From NCBI RefSeq assembly GCF_000003815.2, contig NC_049991.1, forward strand, positions 20,293,116-20,357,115: a DNA stretch of 64,000 nucleotides, read 5' to 3'. Positions 24,001 through 34,396 of this stretch are shown here, piece by piece. Under the pieces are notes generated by a model. It saw nothing but the letters and a program-made list of their open reading frames with translations. It did not search any database and was not told the DNA's origin. The stretch is from Branchiostoma floridae (taxonomy: Eukaryota > Chordata > Leptocardii > Amphioxiformes > Branchiostomatidae). Position numbers and translations under genes: made by a program. The number at the start of each line of letters is the position of its first letter. Position 1 is the stretch's first letter.

Positions 24001-24433
24001 CAACGTTGGCCCGTTTAACATGATGGGGCTCGACCAGGGTTTACCCATGCAGCCGGGCGGCAAGCAGAAGACGCCGGAGACCTTCCTTGGCGAGAACTCG
24101 TCCCTGGTGAACCTGGACAACCTGATCAGCCAGCCCGCCGCCCCGCCACCCGTGCTACCGCCGCCGGCGCAACCAGCCGTCACAAACCCCTTCCTCGGGA
24201 TCGCGCCGCCCTCACAACCGCTCTCGCAACCGCCCCCGGCAGCCAAGCCGGTCAGCAACCCATTCCAGGCTCAGATGGTCAGACCGCCCACTATAAACCA
24301 GATGCGCTCGCCGCCCGGACCGCCCGTGCAACCGGGACTGGTTGGACTGGGCGGCGCGGACGGCCTCCCACAACCGCTCCTCCCCATGGGAACCACAGCA
24401 CAACCGGCGCAGCCCACCAACCCCTTCTTATGA
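12035..24433 (+). CDS. EPN: Epsin, endocytic ENTH-domain clathrin adaptor (full length)
   Basis: Six coding exons: 12035-12578, 17292-17339, 19590-19705, 20652-20801, 23008-23088 and 23522-24433. All borders are GT-AG, phases agree, and they give 616 aa; vertebrate epsins are about 575-640. Residues 1-~145 are the ENTH domain (SLKNVVHNYTE, then REATSNDPWGPSSSLM), with the basic residues that bind PtdIns(4,5)P2 in rat epsin conserved (Arg5, Lys8, Arg22, Asn27 here). Three ubiquitin-interacting motifs follow, near 218-236 (EEELQLQLALAMS), 268-286 (DDDIQLRYVLAMS) and 293-311 (DDVRLQMALEES), roughly one per exon. The last exon has DPW motifs at 333, 353, 377 and 399 (AP-2 binding), a clathrin box LVNLD at 508, and NPF motifs at 535, 559 and 613 (EH-domain binding). 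The protein bends membrane and links ubiquitinated cargo to coated pits. Which vertebrate paralogue it matches is not decidable. Confidence 0.96.
12545..13080. repeat. Three 171-bp tandem copies starting inside epsin ENTH exon
   Basis: GAGGGGAAAGGGG starts copies at 12545, 12716 and 12887 (the third with one change). The first ~34 bp of copy 1 is the coding end of the exon plus its donor AGAG|GTAAGA. Copy 2 keeps a donor-like AGAGGTAATA; copy 3 reads AGAGGAAAGA and has lost the GT. All three share the GTGTTTGTTTGCTTGT...GGTATGTGACTATTG tail. Confidence 0.9.
13081..15794 (+). other. Epsin intron 1 (first part)
   Basis: Long AT-rich intron. Near 15495-15615 a short word, TGCTGTGATTTTG, with GGCCCCTA recurs three to four times as a decayed local repeat. 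No exon or RNA gene recognised. Confidence 0.6.
15795..16474. mobile_element. 680-bp inverted-repeat transposon, TAA target duplication
   Basis: Ends CACTCGCTTTACACTAGG and CCTAGTGTAAAGCGAGTG are perfect inverted repeats that continue for about 50 bp through GTTTTTCTGAGACGTCTTGG. TAA flanks both sides (15792-15794 and 16475-16477). A 3-bp TAA duplication is usual for PIF/Harbinger elements and 3 bp also for CACTA elements. The interior repeats GTCTCAAGACC/GTCTTGGC words and has no transposase, so it is non-autonomous. Confidence 0.85.
16475..17291 (+). other. Epsin intron 1 (last part)
   Basis: AT-rich. A run of 15 C at 17181-17195 lies about 100 bp before exon 2. Nothing else recognised. 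Confidence 0.6.
17340..18603 (+). other. Epsin intron 2 (first part)
   Basis: No exon recognised. Contains short CACT and AGTAGT repeats (17350-17370 and 17470-17500) and a pyrimidine run at 17555-17585. Confidence 0.6.
18604..18990. mobile_element. MITE, CAGGGTT family, copy 2
   Basis: Ends CAGGGTTAAACAAGT and ACTTGTTTATCCCTG are inverted repeats. CCTTGT occurs on both sides (18598-18603 and 18991-18996) as a perfect 6-bp target duplication. The first ~120 bp align with the element at 1008-1311; this copy is longer in the middle. Confidence 0.85.
19285..19452 (+). mobile_element. 3' end of a non-LTR retrotransposon (5'-truncated)
   Basis: The segment ending AAGGGACTACCCTAAAGATC then AATAAATAGATAAATAAATAAATG is the characteristic tail of CR1/L2-type LINEs: a last coding/3' UTR stretch and short AATA-type repeats. 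Its 5' boundary is not clear. It lies in epsin intron 2, about 140 bp before exon 3. Confidence 0.6.
19706..20651 (+). other. Epsin intron 3
   Basis: No further gene seen. A short TG run (20607-20619) lies just before the exon 4 acceptor. Sequence near 20455-20580 is GC-richer but carries no supported exon. Confidence 0.6.
20802..23007 (+). other. Epsin intron 4
   Basis: Contains a TA dinucleotide run (21752-21774), a diverged copy of the palindrome's inner-end sequence at 22019-22100 (ATTTGATTATGTGGATGATAT...), another similar word block at 22280-22360 and the tandem units described separately. Confidence 0.7.
22461..23007. repeat. ~184-bp tandem units abutting epsin exon 5
   Basis: GACCCCTGGAA starts units at 22461, 22609, 22792 and 22977 (spacings 148, 183, 185; the short one lacks ~36 bp, the last is cut by the exon). 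Each unit contains TTTCCAGGAGGAATGGATG then a TCATCCATACAATCAAATCAGC word shared with the palindrome's inner end. The last unit runs straight into the acceptor of exon 5. Confidence 0.8.
23089..23521 (+). other. Epsin intron 5
   Basis: 433-bp intron before the last exon. Purine-rich around 23220-23340. No element recognised. Confidence 0.7.
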
Positions 24434-25824
24434 AACTGTGACTACACTAGCGCTAGCTGTATAAGTGTGCATGGAAGAGGTACAAGGTGGTAATTCCGCT
24501 CAGCCAAAAACGCTCGCAGAAAAATGCGAGGGTGTTGAAACATTTTAAGAGGGGGGGAGGGGGATGCTAGCAAAATGTGACCGCAAAAAATACGTCCCTA
24601 TCATTTCACGTGATCAACTTTCAACTTGTAGGGTAAGACGTCGGCAATTGTACACTAAAGATTTGTAGAAGTGTGAATTGTAGAAAAAGTATGACATAGC
24701 CCAGCGTTTCTAGGGGAAAGGTCTGTCAGCTAGTAGAAGTGAATGAAGCATAAGATGTAGACAAGCCCTTGGTATTCTGTGCCCCCTGCACATGCGCTGT
24801 GTGTTTGTAAATATCTATCGTACAGTTTGGGTCTCGGATGCTGACATGAGAGCTATGGTTCTTGTACTGAGATAGTGTGCTTTGCTTTCGAGTCTCAAGC
24901 CACGATGTTACCGTACCAGTCGACTCCATTTTTGTAAGAAAAGGCGTGAGAAAATGCGACTACAAATGATATCGCAGTCAGTGTGTTTCAACTACAAAGT
25001 GTTTCAACAGTTTTGAATGACATACTTTTAGTCTGGACTTGGACAACTCGATTCCGAGACTTAGGGAAGATGAAGGGAAGTGAAACACACCATTATGCAG
25101 ATGGTAGGAATAAGGCTACTAAATTCACAGAGTCCGATGCTAACTGGATATTTTGAAATATGGTTTCGTAGTACATGTAAATTGACAATCAGGCTGTGCT
25201 AAGTTTGCACAATGCCAGGTGCTTTTAATTCTCATCTTCTCAGTCACTCCTTGCAGAAATGGACGCACTTTTCCAACTGATATGGGTTTTTTTTCAAAAT
25301 CTTGTGCAGCGATCATTTTCAATGATTTCTTCTTGCTTGATCTTTTCCATGTTGAGGATACCAACTTTCTGTGTCAATGAGAGGGGACAGAATATTTTTG
25401 ATCACAAGCAATGTTTTACAGGATAATACATAGTTGTAAACTTCTTTTCACAACACTGTTTTACAAACACTCAAAGTACAAAGCTTCAGCACTTGAATCA
25501 AGCAGTATGGAAAAACAATGTTTGTTCAACAGCATTTTTACTGGTTTTAACTGTCAGAACAGGCATCAGACAGACTGAATTATATGTTTTACCATGTATG
25601 ATGTAATATGAAAACTTAAATTTTTAACAAAATGTACAAGTCTGCTCATATGTCATAACACCCTCATGGCATACCATTTCTTCATAACCCGAATGGTGCT
25701 GGCTGAAGACTGCTGCAAAAACTGTTTGGACACATTCTAAAGTAGACCCACAAGAAAGTGTTGTAAGCTGACTTGTCTTACTGGAGACTCTGCTGTAACT
25801 TCCCAGCGAGGCTTGATCATCTGA

Positions 25825-26105
25825 CGTGTCTTCTTACCAGTTGTCTTTACTGAACTCGAGTCTTACACGAGACTTGTTTGACTCTGTCGTTTCTATCTTT
25901 ACATTTGTCTTAACTCAAGTCTGTCTCGTCCAACTGGAAACTTGGTAGACTTGTACATTTCTTCTTTCCAGTTGTTTTTACTGAACTCAAGTCTGAGTTG
26001 TCTGACTGGAGACTTTGTCAACTGTGACATTTCTTCTTAACAGTTGTCTCGACTGAACTCAAGTCCAACTTATCTGACTGGAAAATTTGGTCGAGTTTGC
26101 TTTAA
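25825..26105. repeat. Degenerate ~59-72-bp minisatellite in the epsin 3' UTR
   Basis: The word (T)CTTACCAGTTGTCTTTACTG, AACTCRAGTCT and a GACTTG/ACTTTG word recur with spacings 59, 72 and 72 (AACTC at 25853, 25912, 25984, 26056). It is pyrimidine-rich and present in all units that reach this point. Confidence 0.75.
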
Positions 26106-27358
26106 CGACTCGCAGTATTGTGCTGTCAGCTTGATGACTTCTGTTGTGTCTGACGTATTTGGGCGCAGTTAAACCAAATAATGTATAGTCAAAATTGCAC
26201 AGGAAGACCACTTTGGCGACCAATTAAGATAGTTGTGGCAAACGTTATCTAAGGGACTACCAAAACGTGGTCATATTGGGCAAGCCGTTCTTCTGCAGAG
26301 GTGGTCTCTTGTACAGATTTGACTATATGCAAAACAATAATTAGTACCCAGAAACTTTGCTCAACATTAAGTTTCAGACGAAATCCTAGACCATGTCAAA
26401 TTGCTACATCAGTCCATGTCAGGGAGTGACTTGGAAGTTCTTTTGCTATCCAAGACGATATTTTATTACCGGTACCAATACTTGCTACATTATGTCTTTC
26501 AGGAAGCTCAGAGAGTTTTACTTCAATTTACTCCACATTATTATTACTCTGTGGAAACTAATGTTGAGACTTGGTAGTTTTCGTTGTGGTTTTGTGAACA
26601 TGAAAATTCCAGTGTTTGCAAATTGTCACCTCTAACATATATTGATATTGGTTTGTACCATATGATGACTAGCTAATGTTGAATTTAACGTTATATCAAT
26701 TCTTCCTATAGTCTTAACGACTAAGATGCAGCTATGGGGTTTTTAAAGTCATATTTAAGATGGAAAGCTGAAATTGTATCTAAAGTAGCTCACTAGCATA
26801 TTGTATGATGATTTTCAAAACTACTATTTGACTTGTTTCATTTTCACTTTGTATGATTGAACAAGACTGACGATCTACTATTGTATATTATCATAATTAT
26901 TATCGTACTGAAAACTATATTTTGGTAGAAGTAAAAAGAATACTGCCTCCTTCACGCACTAAAATCTGATGTTGACTATGTCCAAAGTGTAAATGTAAAA
27001 TTTGTCGATTGTACATGGGAGCGTTAGACTTGCTGTGCTTTGGGCTCCTTTTTGTAACTACGGACTGAGGTTCGCTTAAAACCCACACAGATTTAATTTA
27101 TAATGATGACATCCTCTGATGCAAATAACTTGTTCTGCAATGATCAATGATCTGTTATTAGACAGCTCAGTTTTAAAATCCTGTGACATGTACATGGCCT
27201 GATATTATGACTTGTGTGGTAGCATTGGCAATGGGCTTTTCTATTTTGGTAGCCGAGTGCAAGCTTTGTTGTGTATTTTTACCCAGTTGTCAGGAGCAGC
27301 AAGATTTGTTGTTATAAAGGTCAAAATTAAAAAAAAAAATAAGCACCATGGTGTTATC

Positions 27359-27364
27359 AATAAA
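27359..27364 (+). terminator. Probable epsin polyadenylation signal
   Basis: AATAAA followed within 30-50 bases by a GT/T-rich element (ACTTGTGTTTTTTTTGTCC). The same arrangement is kept in the later tandem units. Confidence 0.65.
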
Positions 27365-27433
27365 CTAACTTTGTGTGGACTATCATTACAACTTGTGTTT
27401 TTTTTGTCCTCTAGCACTTCACAAAGGTTGATA

Positions 27434-27607
27434 CAGTAGAGGCCGCTTAATTGCACGGCCTATTTGCCAGTGAATTTCATGCAATTATCCGACTGGTGCA
27501 ATAATGCAAAGTTATCAAGCTGGACCACACCGGTTTGGGATTTTAGGATTCTGTGCAGTTAACAGAAGTTTGCGTTAATCCGTTGTGCAATTAAGTGGCT
27601 TCTACTG
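27434..27607. mobile_element. pogo/Tigger-like MITE, copy A (TA target)
   Basis: Ends CAGTAGAGGCCGCTTAATTG and CAATTAAGTGGCTTCTACTG are inverted repeats, with TA on both sides (27432-27433 and 27608-27609). Length 174 bp. End sequence and TA duplication fit the pogo branch of Tc1/mariner. No coding capacity. Repeated in later units; in unit 3 the left end is deleted (junction near 37396). Confidence 0.8.
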
Positions 27608-27729
27608 TACCTATGTTGAGTTCAGTTGTCACAGGTTGCAGCATCTGTTCTATATATTAAAGTGGTCACATTTAAATGGATTCATCTACGTATTTGGATA
27701 GGCGTTTGGTGGAATAGAAGAATTGCCTA

Positions 27730-27896
27730 CAGTAGATGCCAGTTAATTGCACAACAGATTAACACACACTTCTGTTAACTGCACGGAATCCCAAACCCGT
27801 GCGGTCCAGCTAGATAATTTCGCATTATTGCACGGGCCGGATAATTGCATGGAATTCGCTGGCAAATGGAAAGTGCAATTAGCGGCTCCTAGAGTA
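27730..27896. mobile_element. pogo/Tigger-like MITE, copy B, inverted relative to A
   Basis: Starts CAGTAGATGCCAGTTAATTG and reads as the reverse complement of copy A through GTTAACTGCACGGAATCCC to AGTGCAATTAGCGGCTCC. The right end is degraded (AGAGTAGTAC). A and B lie 122 bp apart and could fold into one large hairpin. The pair is carried in each unit. Confidence 0.75.
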
Positions 27897-28799
27897 GTAC
27901 TCTTTTTACATCATGCTTTTTGGAGACCTCAGGTGTTTTGCTTCCTTCTTCCTAGTCAGTCACCGTGTTGCTTGCGTGTGCGGCTAACACAAGTGTTGAT
28001 AGCACTACTTCTGGTGTCATTGATGTATTACTCCGCGAGTGGGCATCCTGAAATAGATCCGAGCGAAAAACTGAACGGCTGCATGGACGCATGTTTTTAG
28101 CGGTGAGAAATTCGGTTTTGGCCAGCCGAACTGATATCAAAAGTTCGATTGGTGAAAGCTTGCTTGTAACTGAAGAAATCAGCAGGTAAAGTTTGACAGC
28201 CGCGCGCTAGGTCGGAGGTACACAGCGCTGGGTTCTGAGTGGTGCGGTTGTACGCTAGCAAGGAAAAAGTGCCTTTTGCTGGGATTGACTAATTGTAGCT
28301 TGTAATTGCTATTAACAACAAACCTATGGATTCTAGTCATTGGCAATTTTTTTTCTATTATATAGAGTAAATCTGCTCAACAGAGAATGAAAAATCTGCT
28401 GACATTTCATGTAGCTTCATTATAAAGGCGACCATGTAAAACACGAATTATAACCTAGAAGTCTATGGGAAGAAGAAACTCATCAATGAGACCTGAAATG
28501 AATATGAAAAATATTCATAAAAAATCAACGATTTGCGCTGGAGCAAAAAATTGAAAAGGTTTTATAACCGGGCGCCAGCCCGCATTTTTTGGCTGCAGAT
28601 TACTCCGTCTACCTATTTCCGTTAACATGGTAACGGACGAGTCTACATTTCCAAGGGGCGTAATTATTGTTATTTTTGTTGTATCGTACTCTACTAGATA
28701 TATAAGCCATTTGAAAGAGGACTAAGGTTCTAAAGCTGTTTTTCTTGGTGTAAACTACTTCCAAGTTATTTTTTGCCTTCTCCGCATTGTCCCGAGCGC
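27897..28799. other. Distal part of the 5-kb unit, noncoding
   Basis: No gene recognised. Includes CGGGCGCCAGCCCG (short perfect hairpin near 28568-28581) and CCGTTAACATGGTAACGG (near 28619-28636), both kept in most units. The unit ends at the junction GCGCG|GTCCCC. Confidence 0.6.
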
Positions 28800-29397
28800 G
28801 GTCCCCGGCCATCAGCAGCAGTGCTCCTGTGAGCAGCACCTCCTTCGACGCATTCGGAAACAGCAGTCAGACGGCGAGCAACGACCTAGACGGCTTCGAT
28901 CTCCTGGGATCGCGGTCCACGGGTGGCAGCGGCGACCTACTCGGGGCGGCGTTTCCTCGCAGAACAACGTTGGCGCGTTTAACATGATGGGGCTGGACCA
29001 GGGTTTACCCATGCAGCCGGGCGGCAAGCAGAAGACGCCGGAGACCTTCCTTGGCGAGAACTCGTCCCTGGTGAACCTGGACAACCTGATCAGCCAGCCC
29101 GCCGCCCCGCCACCCGTGCTACCGCCGCCGGCGCAACCAGCCGTCACGAACCCCTTCCTTGGGATCGTGCCACCCTCTCAACCGCTCTCGCAACCGCCTC
29201 CGGCAGCCAAGCCGGTCAGCAACCCATTCCAGGCTCAGATGGTCAGACCGCCCACTATAAACCAGATGCGCTCGCCGCCCGGACCGCCCGTGCAGCCGGG
29301 ACTGGTAGGACTGGGCGGTGCGGACGGCCTCCCACAACCGCTCCTCCCCATGGGAACCACAGCACAGCCGGCGCAGCCAACCAACCCCTTCTTATGA
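28800..29397 (+). pseudogene. Epsin C-terminal tail copy in unit 2 (frameshifted)
   Basis: Copy of codons ~418 to stop. Where the founder has CTCGGGGGCGGCG this copy has CTCGGGGCGGCG, a one-base loss that shifts the frame near 28945 and leads to an early stop just before 28990. The downstream part (ATGATGGGGCTGG to TGA at 29397) is open and keeps LVNLD and three NPF. No ENTH, UIM or DPW. There is no ATG at the copy's start. Confidence 0.85.
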
Positions 29398-32300
29398 AAC
29401 TGTGACGACACTAGCGCTAGCTGTATAAGTGTGCATGGAAGAGGTACAAGGTGGTAATTCCGCTCAGCCAAAAACGCTCGCAGAAAAATGCGAGGGTGTT
29501 GAAACATTTTAAGGGGGGGAGGGGGGATGCTAGCAAAATGTGACCCCAAAAAAAATCGTCCCCATCATTTCACGTGATCAACTTTCAACTTGTAGGGTAA
29601 GACGTCGGCAATTGTACACTAAAGATTTGTAGAAGTGTGAATTGTAGAAAAAGTATGACATAGCCCAGCGTTTCTAGGAGAAAGGTCTGTCAGCTAGTAG
29701 AAGTGAATGAAGCATAAGATGTAGACAAGCCCTTGGTATTCTGTGCCCCCTGCACATGCGCTGTGTGTTTGTAAATATCTATCGTACAGTTTGGGTCTCG
29801 GATGCTGACACGAGAGCTATGGTTCTTGTACTAGTGTGCTTTGCTTTCGAGTCTCAAGCCACGATGTTACCGTACCAGTCGACTCCATTTTTGTAAGAAA
29901 AGGCGTGAGAAAATGCGACTACAAATGATATCACAGTCAGTGTGTTTCAACTACAAAGTGTGTTTCAACAGTTTTGGATGACATACTTTTAGTCTGGACT
30001 TGGACAACTCGATTCCGAGACTTAGGGAAGATGAAGGGAAGTGAAACACACCATTATGCAGATGGTAGGAATAATGCTTCTAAATTCAAAGATTCTGATG
30101 CTAACTGGATATTTTGAAATATGGTTTTGTAGTACATGTAAATTGACAATCAGGCTGTGCTAAGTTTGCACGATGCCAGGTGCTTTTAATTCTCATCTTC
30201 TCAGTCACTCCTTGCAGAAATGGACGCACTTTTCCAGCTGATATGTTTTTTCCCCAAATCTTGTGCAGCGAACATGTTTCAATGGTTTCTTCTTGCTTGA
30301 TCTTTTCCATGTTGAGGATACCAACTTTCTGTGTCAATGAGAGGGGACAGAATATTTTTGATCACAAGCAATGTTTTACAGGATAACACATAGTTGTAAA
30401 CTTCTTTTCACAACACTGTTTTACAAACACTCAAAGTACAAAGCTTCATCAATTGAATCAAGCAGTATGGAAAAACAATGTTTGTTCAACAGCATTTTTA
30501 CTTGTTTCAACTGTCAATACAGGCATCAGACAGACTGAATTACATGTTTTAGCATGTAAGATGTAATATGAAAACTTAAATATTTAACAAAATGTACCAG
30601 TCTGCTCATATATCACAACACCCTCATGGCATACATACCATTTCTTCATAACTTAAATGGTGCAAGCTGAAGACTGCTGCAAAAACTGTTTGGACACATT
30701 CTAAAGTAGACCCACAAGAAAGTGTTGTAAGCTGACTTGTCTTACTGGAGACTCTGCTGTAACTTCCCAACGAGACTTGATCATCTGACGTGTCTTCTTA
30801 CCAGTTGTCTTTACTGAACTCGAGTCTGACAGGAGACTTGTTTGACTCTGTCGTTTCTATCTTTACATTTGTCTTAACTCAAGTCTGTCTCGTCCAACTG
30901 GAAACTTGGTAGACTTGTACATTTCTTCTTTCCAGTTGTTTTTACTGAACTCACGTCTGGGTCGTCTGACTGGACACTTTGTCAACTGTGACATTTCTTC
31001 TTTACAGTTGTCTCGACTGAATTCGAGTCCAACTCTGACTGAAAAATTTGGTTGACTTTGCTGTAACGACTCGCAGTATTCTGCTGTCAGCTTGATGTCT
31101 TCTGTTGTGTCTGACATATTTTTGCGCAGTTAAACCAAGTAATGTATAGTCAAAATTGCACAAGAAGACCACTTTGGCGACCAATTAAGATAGTTGGTCA
31201 CCATAGACAGGTTTCTTGATGCTTGTGGCAAACGTTATCTAAGGGACTACCAAAACGTGGTCATATTGGGCAAGCCATTCTTATGCAGAGGTGGTCTCTT
31301 GTACAGGTTTGACTATACGCAAAACAATAATTAGTACCCAGAAACTTTGCTCAACGTTAAGTTTCAGACGAAATCCTGGTCCAAGTTAAATCGCTACATC
31401 AGTCCCTGTCAGGGAGTGACTAGGAAGTTTGTTTGCTATCCAAGACGATATTTTATTACCGGTACCAATACTTGCTACATTATGTCTTTCAGGAAGCTCA
31501 GAGAGTTTTACTTCAATTTACTCCACATTATTATTACCCTGTGGAAACTAATGTTGAGACTTGGTAGTTCTCGTTGTGGTTTTGTGAACATGAAAATTCC
31601 AGTGTTTACAAATTGTCATCTCTAACATATATTGATATTGGTTTGTACCATATGATGACTAGCTAATGTTGAATTTAACGTTATATCAATTCTTCCTATA
31701 GTCTTAACGACTAAGATGCAGCTATGGGGTTTTTAAAGTCATATTTAAGATGGAAAGCTGAAATTGTATCTAAAGTAGCTCACTAGCATATTGTATGATG
31801 ATTTTCAAAACTACTTTTTGACTTGTTTCATTTTCGCTTTGTATGATTGAACAAGACTGACGATCTACTATTGTATATTATTATAATTATTATCGTACTG
31901 AAAACTATATTTTGGTAGAAGTGAAAAGAATACTGCCTCCTTCACGCACTAAAATCTGATGTTGACTATGTCCAAAGTGTAAATGTAAAATTTGTCGATT
32001 GTACATGGGAGCGTTAGACTTGCTGTGCTTTGGGCTCCTTTTTGTAACTACGGACTGAGGTTCGCTTAAAACCCACACAGATTTAATTTATAATGATGAC
32101 ATCCTCTGATGCAGCGAATTTAGCTTACTCTGCAACGATCTGTTATTAGACAGCTCAGTTTTAAAATCCTGTGACATGTACATGGCCTGATATTATGACT
32201 TGTGTGGTAGTTTTGGCGAGGTGCTTTTCTATTTTGGTAGCCGAGTGCAAGCTTTGTTGTGTATTTTTACCCAGTTGTCAGGAGCAGCAAGATTTGTTGT

Positions 32301-33797
32301 TATAAAGGTCGAAATTAAAAAAAAAAGCACCATGATGTTATCAATAAACTAACTTTGTGTGGACTATCATTACAACTTGTGTTTTTTTTTTGTCCTCTAG
32401 CACTTCACAAAGGTTGATACAGTAGAGGCCGCTTAATTGCACGGCCTATTTGCCAGTGAATTTCATGCAATTATCCGACTGGTGCAATAATGCAAAGTTA
32501 TCCAGCTTGGACCACACCGGTTTGGGATTTTAGGATTCCGTGCAGTTAACAGAATTGTGCGTTAATCCGTTGTGCAATTAAGTGACTTCTACTGTACCTA
32601 TGTTGAGTTCAGTTGTCACAGGTTGCAGCATCTGTTCTATATATTAAAGTGGTCACATTTAAATGGATCCATCTACGTATTTGTATAGGCGTTTGGTGGA
32701 ATAGAAGAATTGACTACAGTAGAAGCCGGTTAATTGCACAACGGATTAACACACACTTCTGTTAACAGCAAGGAATCCCAAACCGGTGCGGTCCAGCTAG
32801 ATAATTTCGCATTATTGCACGAGCCGGATTATTGCATTGAATTTGCTGGCAAATAGGAAGTGCAATTAAGCGGCTCCTAGAGTAGTACTCTTTTTACATC
32901 ATGCTTTTTGGAGACCTCGGGTGTTTTGCTTCCTTCTTCCTAGTCAGTCACCGTGTTGCTTGCGTGTGCGGCTAACACAAGTGTTGATATCACTACTGTG
33001 TAACCTTCTTGTCTGATTGATGTATTACTCCGCGAGTGGGCATCCTCAAATAGATCCGAGCCCAAAACTGAACGGCTGCATGGACGCATGTTTTTAGCGG
33101 TGAGAAATTCGGTTTTGGCCAGCCGAACTGATATCAAAAGTTCGATTGGTGAAAGCTTGCTTGTAACTGAAGAAATCAGCAGGTACAGTTTGACAGCCGC
33201 GCGCTAGGTCGGAGGTACACAGTCCTGGGTTCTGAGTGGTGCGGTTGTACGCTAGCAAGGAAAAAGTGCCTTTTGCTGGGATTGACTAATTGTAGCTTGT
33301 AATTGCTATGAACAACAAACCTTTGGATTCTAGTCATTGGCAATTTTTTTTCTATTATATAGAGTAAATCTGCTCAACAGAGAATGAAAAATCTGCTGAC
33401 ATTTCATGTAGCTTCATTATAAAGGCGACCATGTAAAACAAGAATTATAACCTAGAAGTCTATGGGAAGAAGAAACTCATCAATGAGACCTGAAATGAAT
33501 ATGAAAAATATTCATAAAAAAATCAACGATTTGCGCTGGAGCAAAAAATTGAAAAGGTTTTATAACCGGGCGCCAGCCCGCATTTTTTGGCTGCAGATTA
33601 CTCCGTCTACCTATTTCCGTTAACATGGTAACGGACGAGTCTACATTTCCAAGGGGCGTTATTATTGTTCTTTTTGTTGTATCGTACTCTACTAGATATA
33701 TAAGCCATTTGAAAGAGGACTAAGGTTCTATAGCTGTTTTTCTTGGTGTAAACTACTTCCAAGTTATTTTTTTGCTTCTCCGCCTTGTCCCGAACGC
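28800..33797 (+). repeat. Tandem unit 2 (4998 bp)
   Basis: Head-to-tail copy of unit 1, with a few percent differences and small indels throughout. Keeps the AATAAA (near 32342) and both MITEs. Its coding tail carries a frameshift (see the pseudogene entry). Confidence 0.95.
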
Positions 33798-34396
33798 GGT
33801 CCCCGGCCATCAGCTGCAGTGCTCCTGTTAGCAGCACCTCCTTCGACGCATTCGGAAACAGCAGCCAGACAGCGAGCAATGACCTAGACGGCTTCGATCT
33901 CCTGGGTTCCCGGTCAACGGGTGGCAGTGGCGACCTACTCGGGGGCGGCGTTTCCTCGCAGAACAACGTTGACGCGTTTAACATGATGGGGCTCGACCAG
34001 GGTTTACCCATGCAGCCGGGCGGCAAGCAGAAGACTCCGGAGACGTTCCTTGGCGAGAACTCGTCCCTGGTGAACCTGGATAACCTGATCAGCCAGCCCG
34101 CCGCCCCGCCACCCGTGCTACCGCCGCCGGCGCAACCGGCCGTGACAAACCCCTTCCTCGGGATCGCGCCGCCCTCACAACCGCTCTCGCAACCGCCCCC
34201 GGCATCCAAGCCGGTCAGCAACCCATTCCAGGCTCAGATGGTCAGACCGCCCACTATAAACCAGATGCGCTCGCCGCCCGGACCGCCCGTGCAACCGGGA
34301 CTGGTAGGACTGGGCGGTGCGGACGGCCTCCCACAACCGCTCCTCCCCATGGGAACCACAGCACAACCGGCGCAGCCCACCAACCCCTTCTTATGA
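33798..34396 (+). pseudogene. Epsin C-terminal tail copy in unit 3 (open frame)
   Basis: Open from the junction to TGA at 34394-34396, with the clathrin box LVNLD and all three NPF motifs. Compared with the founder it has VSSQNNVDAFN in place of VSLQNNVGPFN and SK for AK before the second NPF. The frame is also open upstream to 33752, but no ATG precedes the epsin part. Called a pseudogene because no start or proven splice acceptor is present; it could be a noncanonical terminal exon. Confidence 0.7.

Larger units (their letters stand above)
24434..27390 (+). other. Epsin 3' UTR (probable)
   Basis: About 2.9 kb from the stop to the first good polyadenylation context. It contains a G-rich tract (24548-24563) and a degenerate minisatellite described separately. 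No intron or other gene is seen. The same sequence recurs in every 5-kb unit. Confidence 0.65.
23835..28799 (+). repeat. Tandem unit 1 (founder, 4965 bp)
   Basis: Begins inside the last epsin exon at GGTCCCCGGCCATCAGC, codon ~418 of the intact gene, and ends at the first junction, where that same word recurs after GTCCCGAGCGC. Contents: coding tail, stop, 3' UTR, poly(A) signal, two MITEs and ~0.9 kb of other DNA. Confidence 0.95.

Noticed and set aside
30863-31117. 84-codon minus-strand frame with a 24-residue repeat in unit 2
   Set aside because: The 72-bp minisatellite period happens to be a multiple of three; the frame is open only in this unit.
31347-31625. Frame containing YFITGTNTCYIMSFRKLREF, seen in seven units
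   Set aside because: It lies in the epsin 3' UTR, its start codon changes from unit to unit, and the copies are too similar for conservation to mean anything.
33600-33650. CGGGCGCCAGCCCG and CCGTTAACATGGTAACGG hairpins as possible terminators or RNA genes
   Set aside because: Short palindromes only; no RNA family structure or downstream T-run is convincing.
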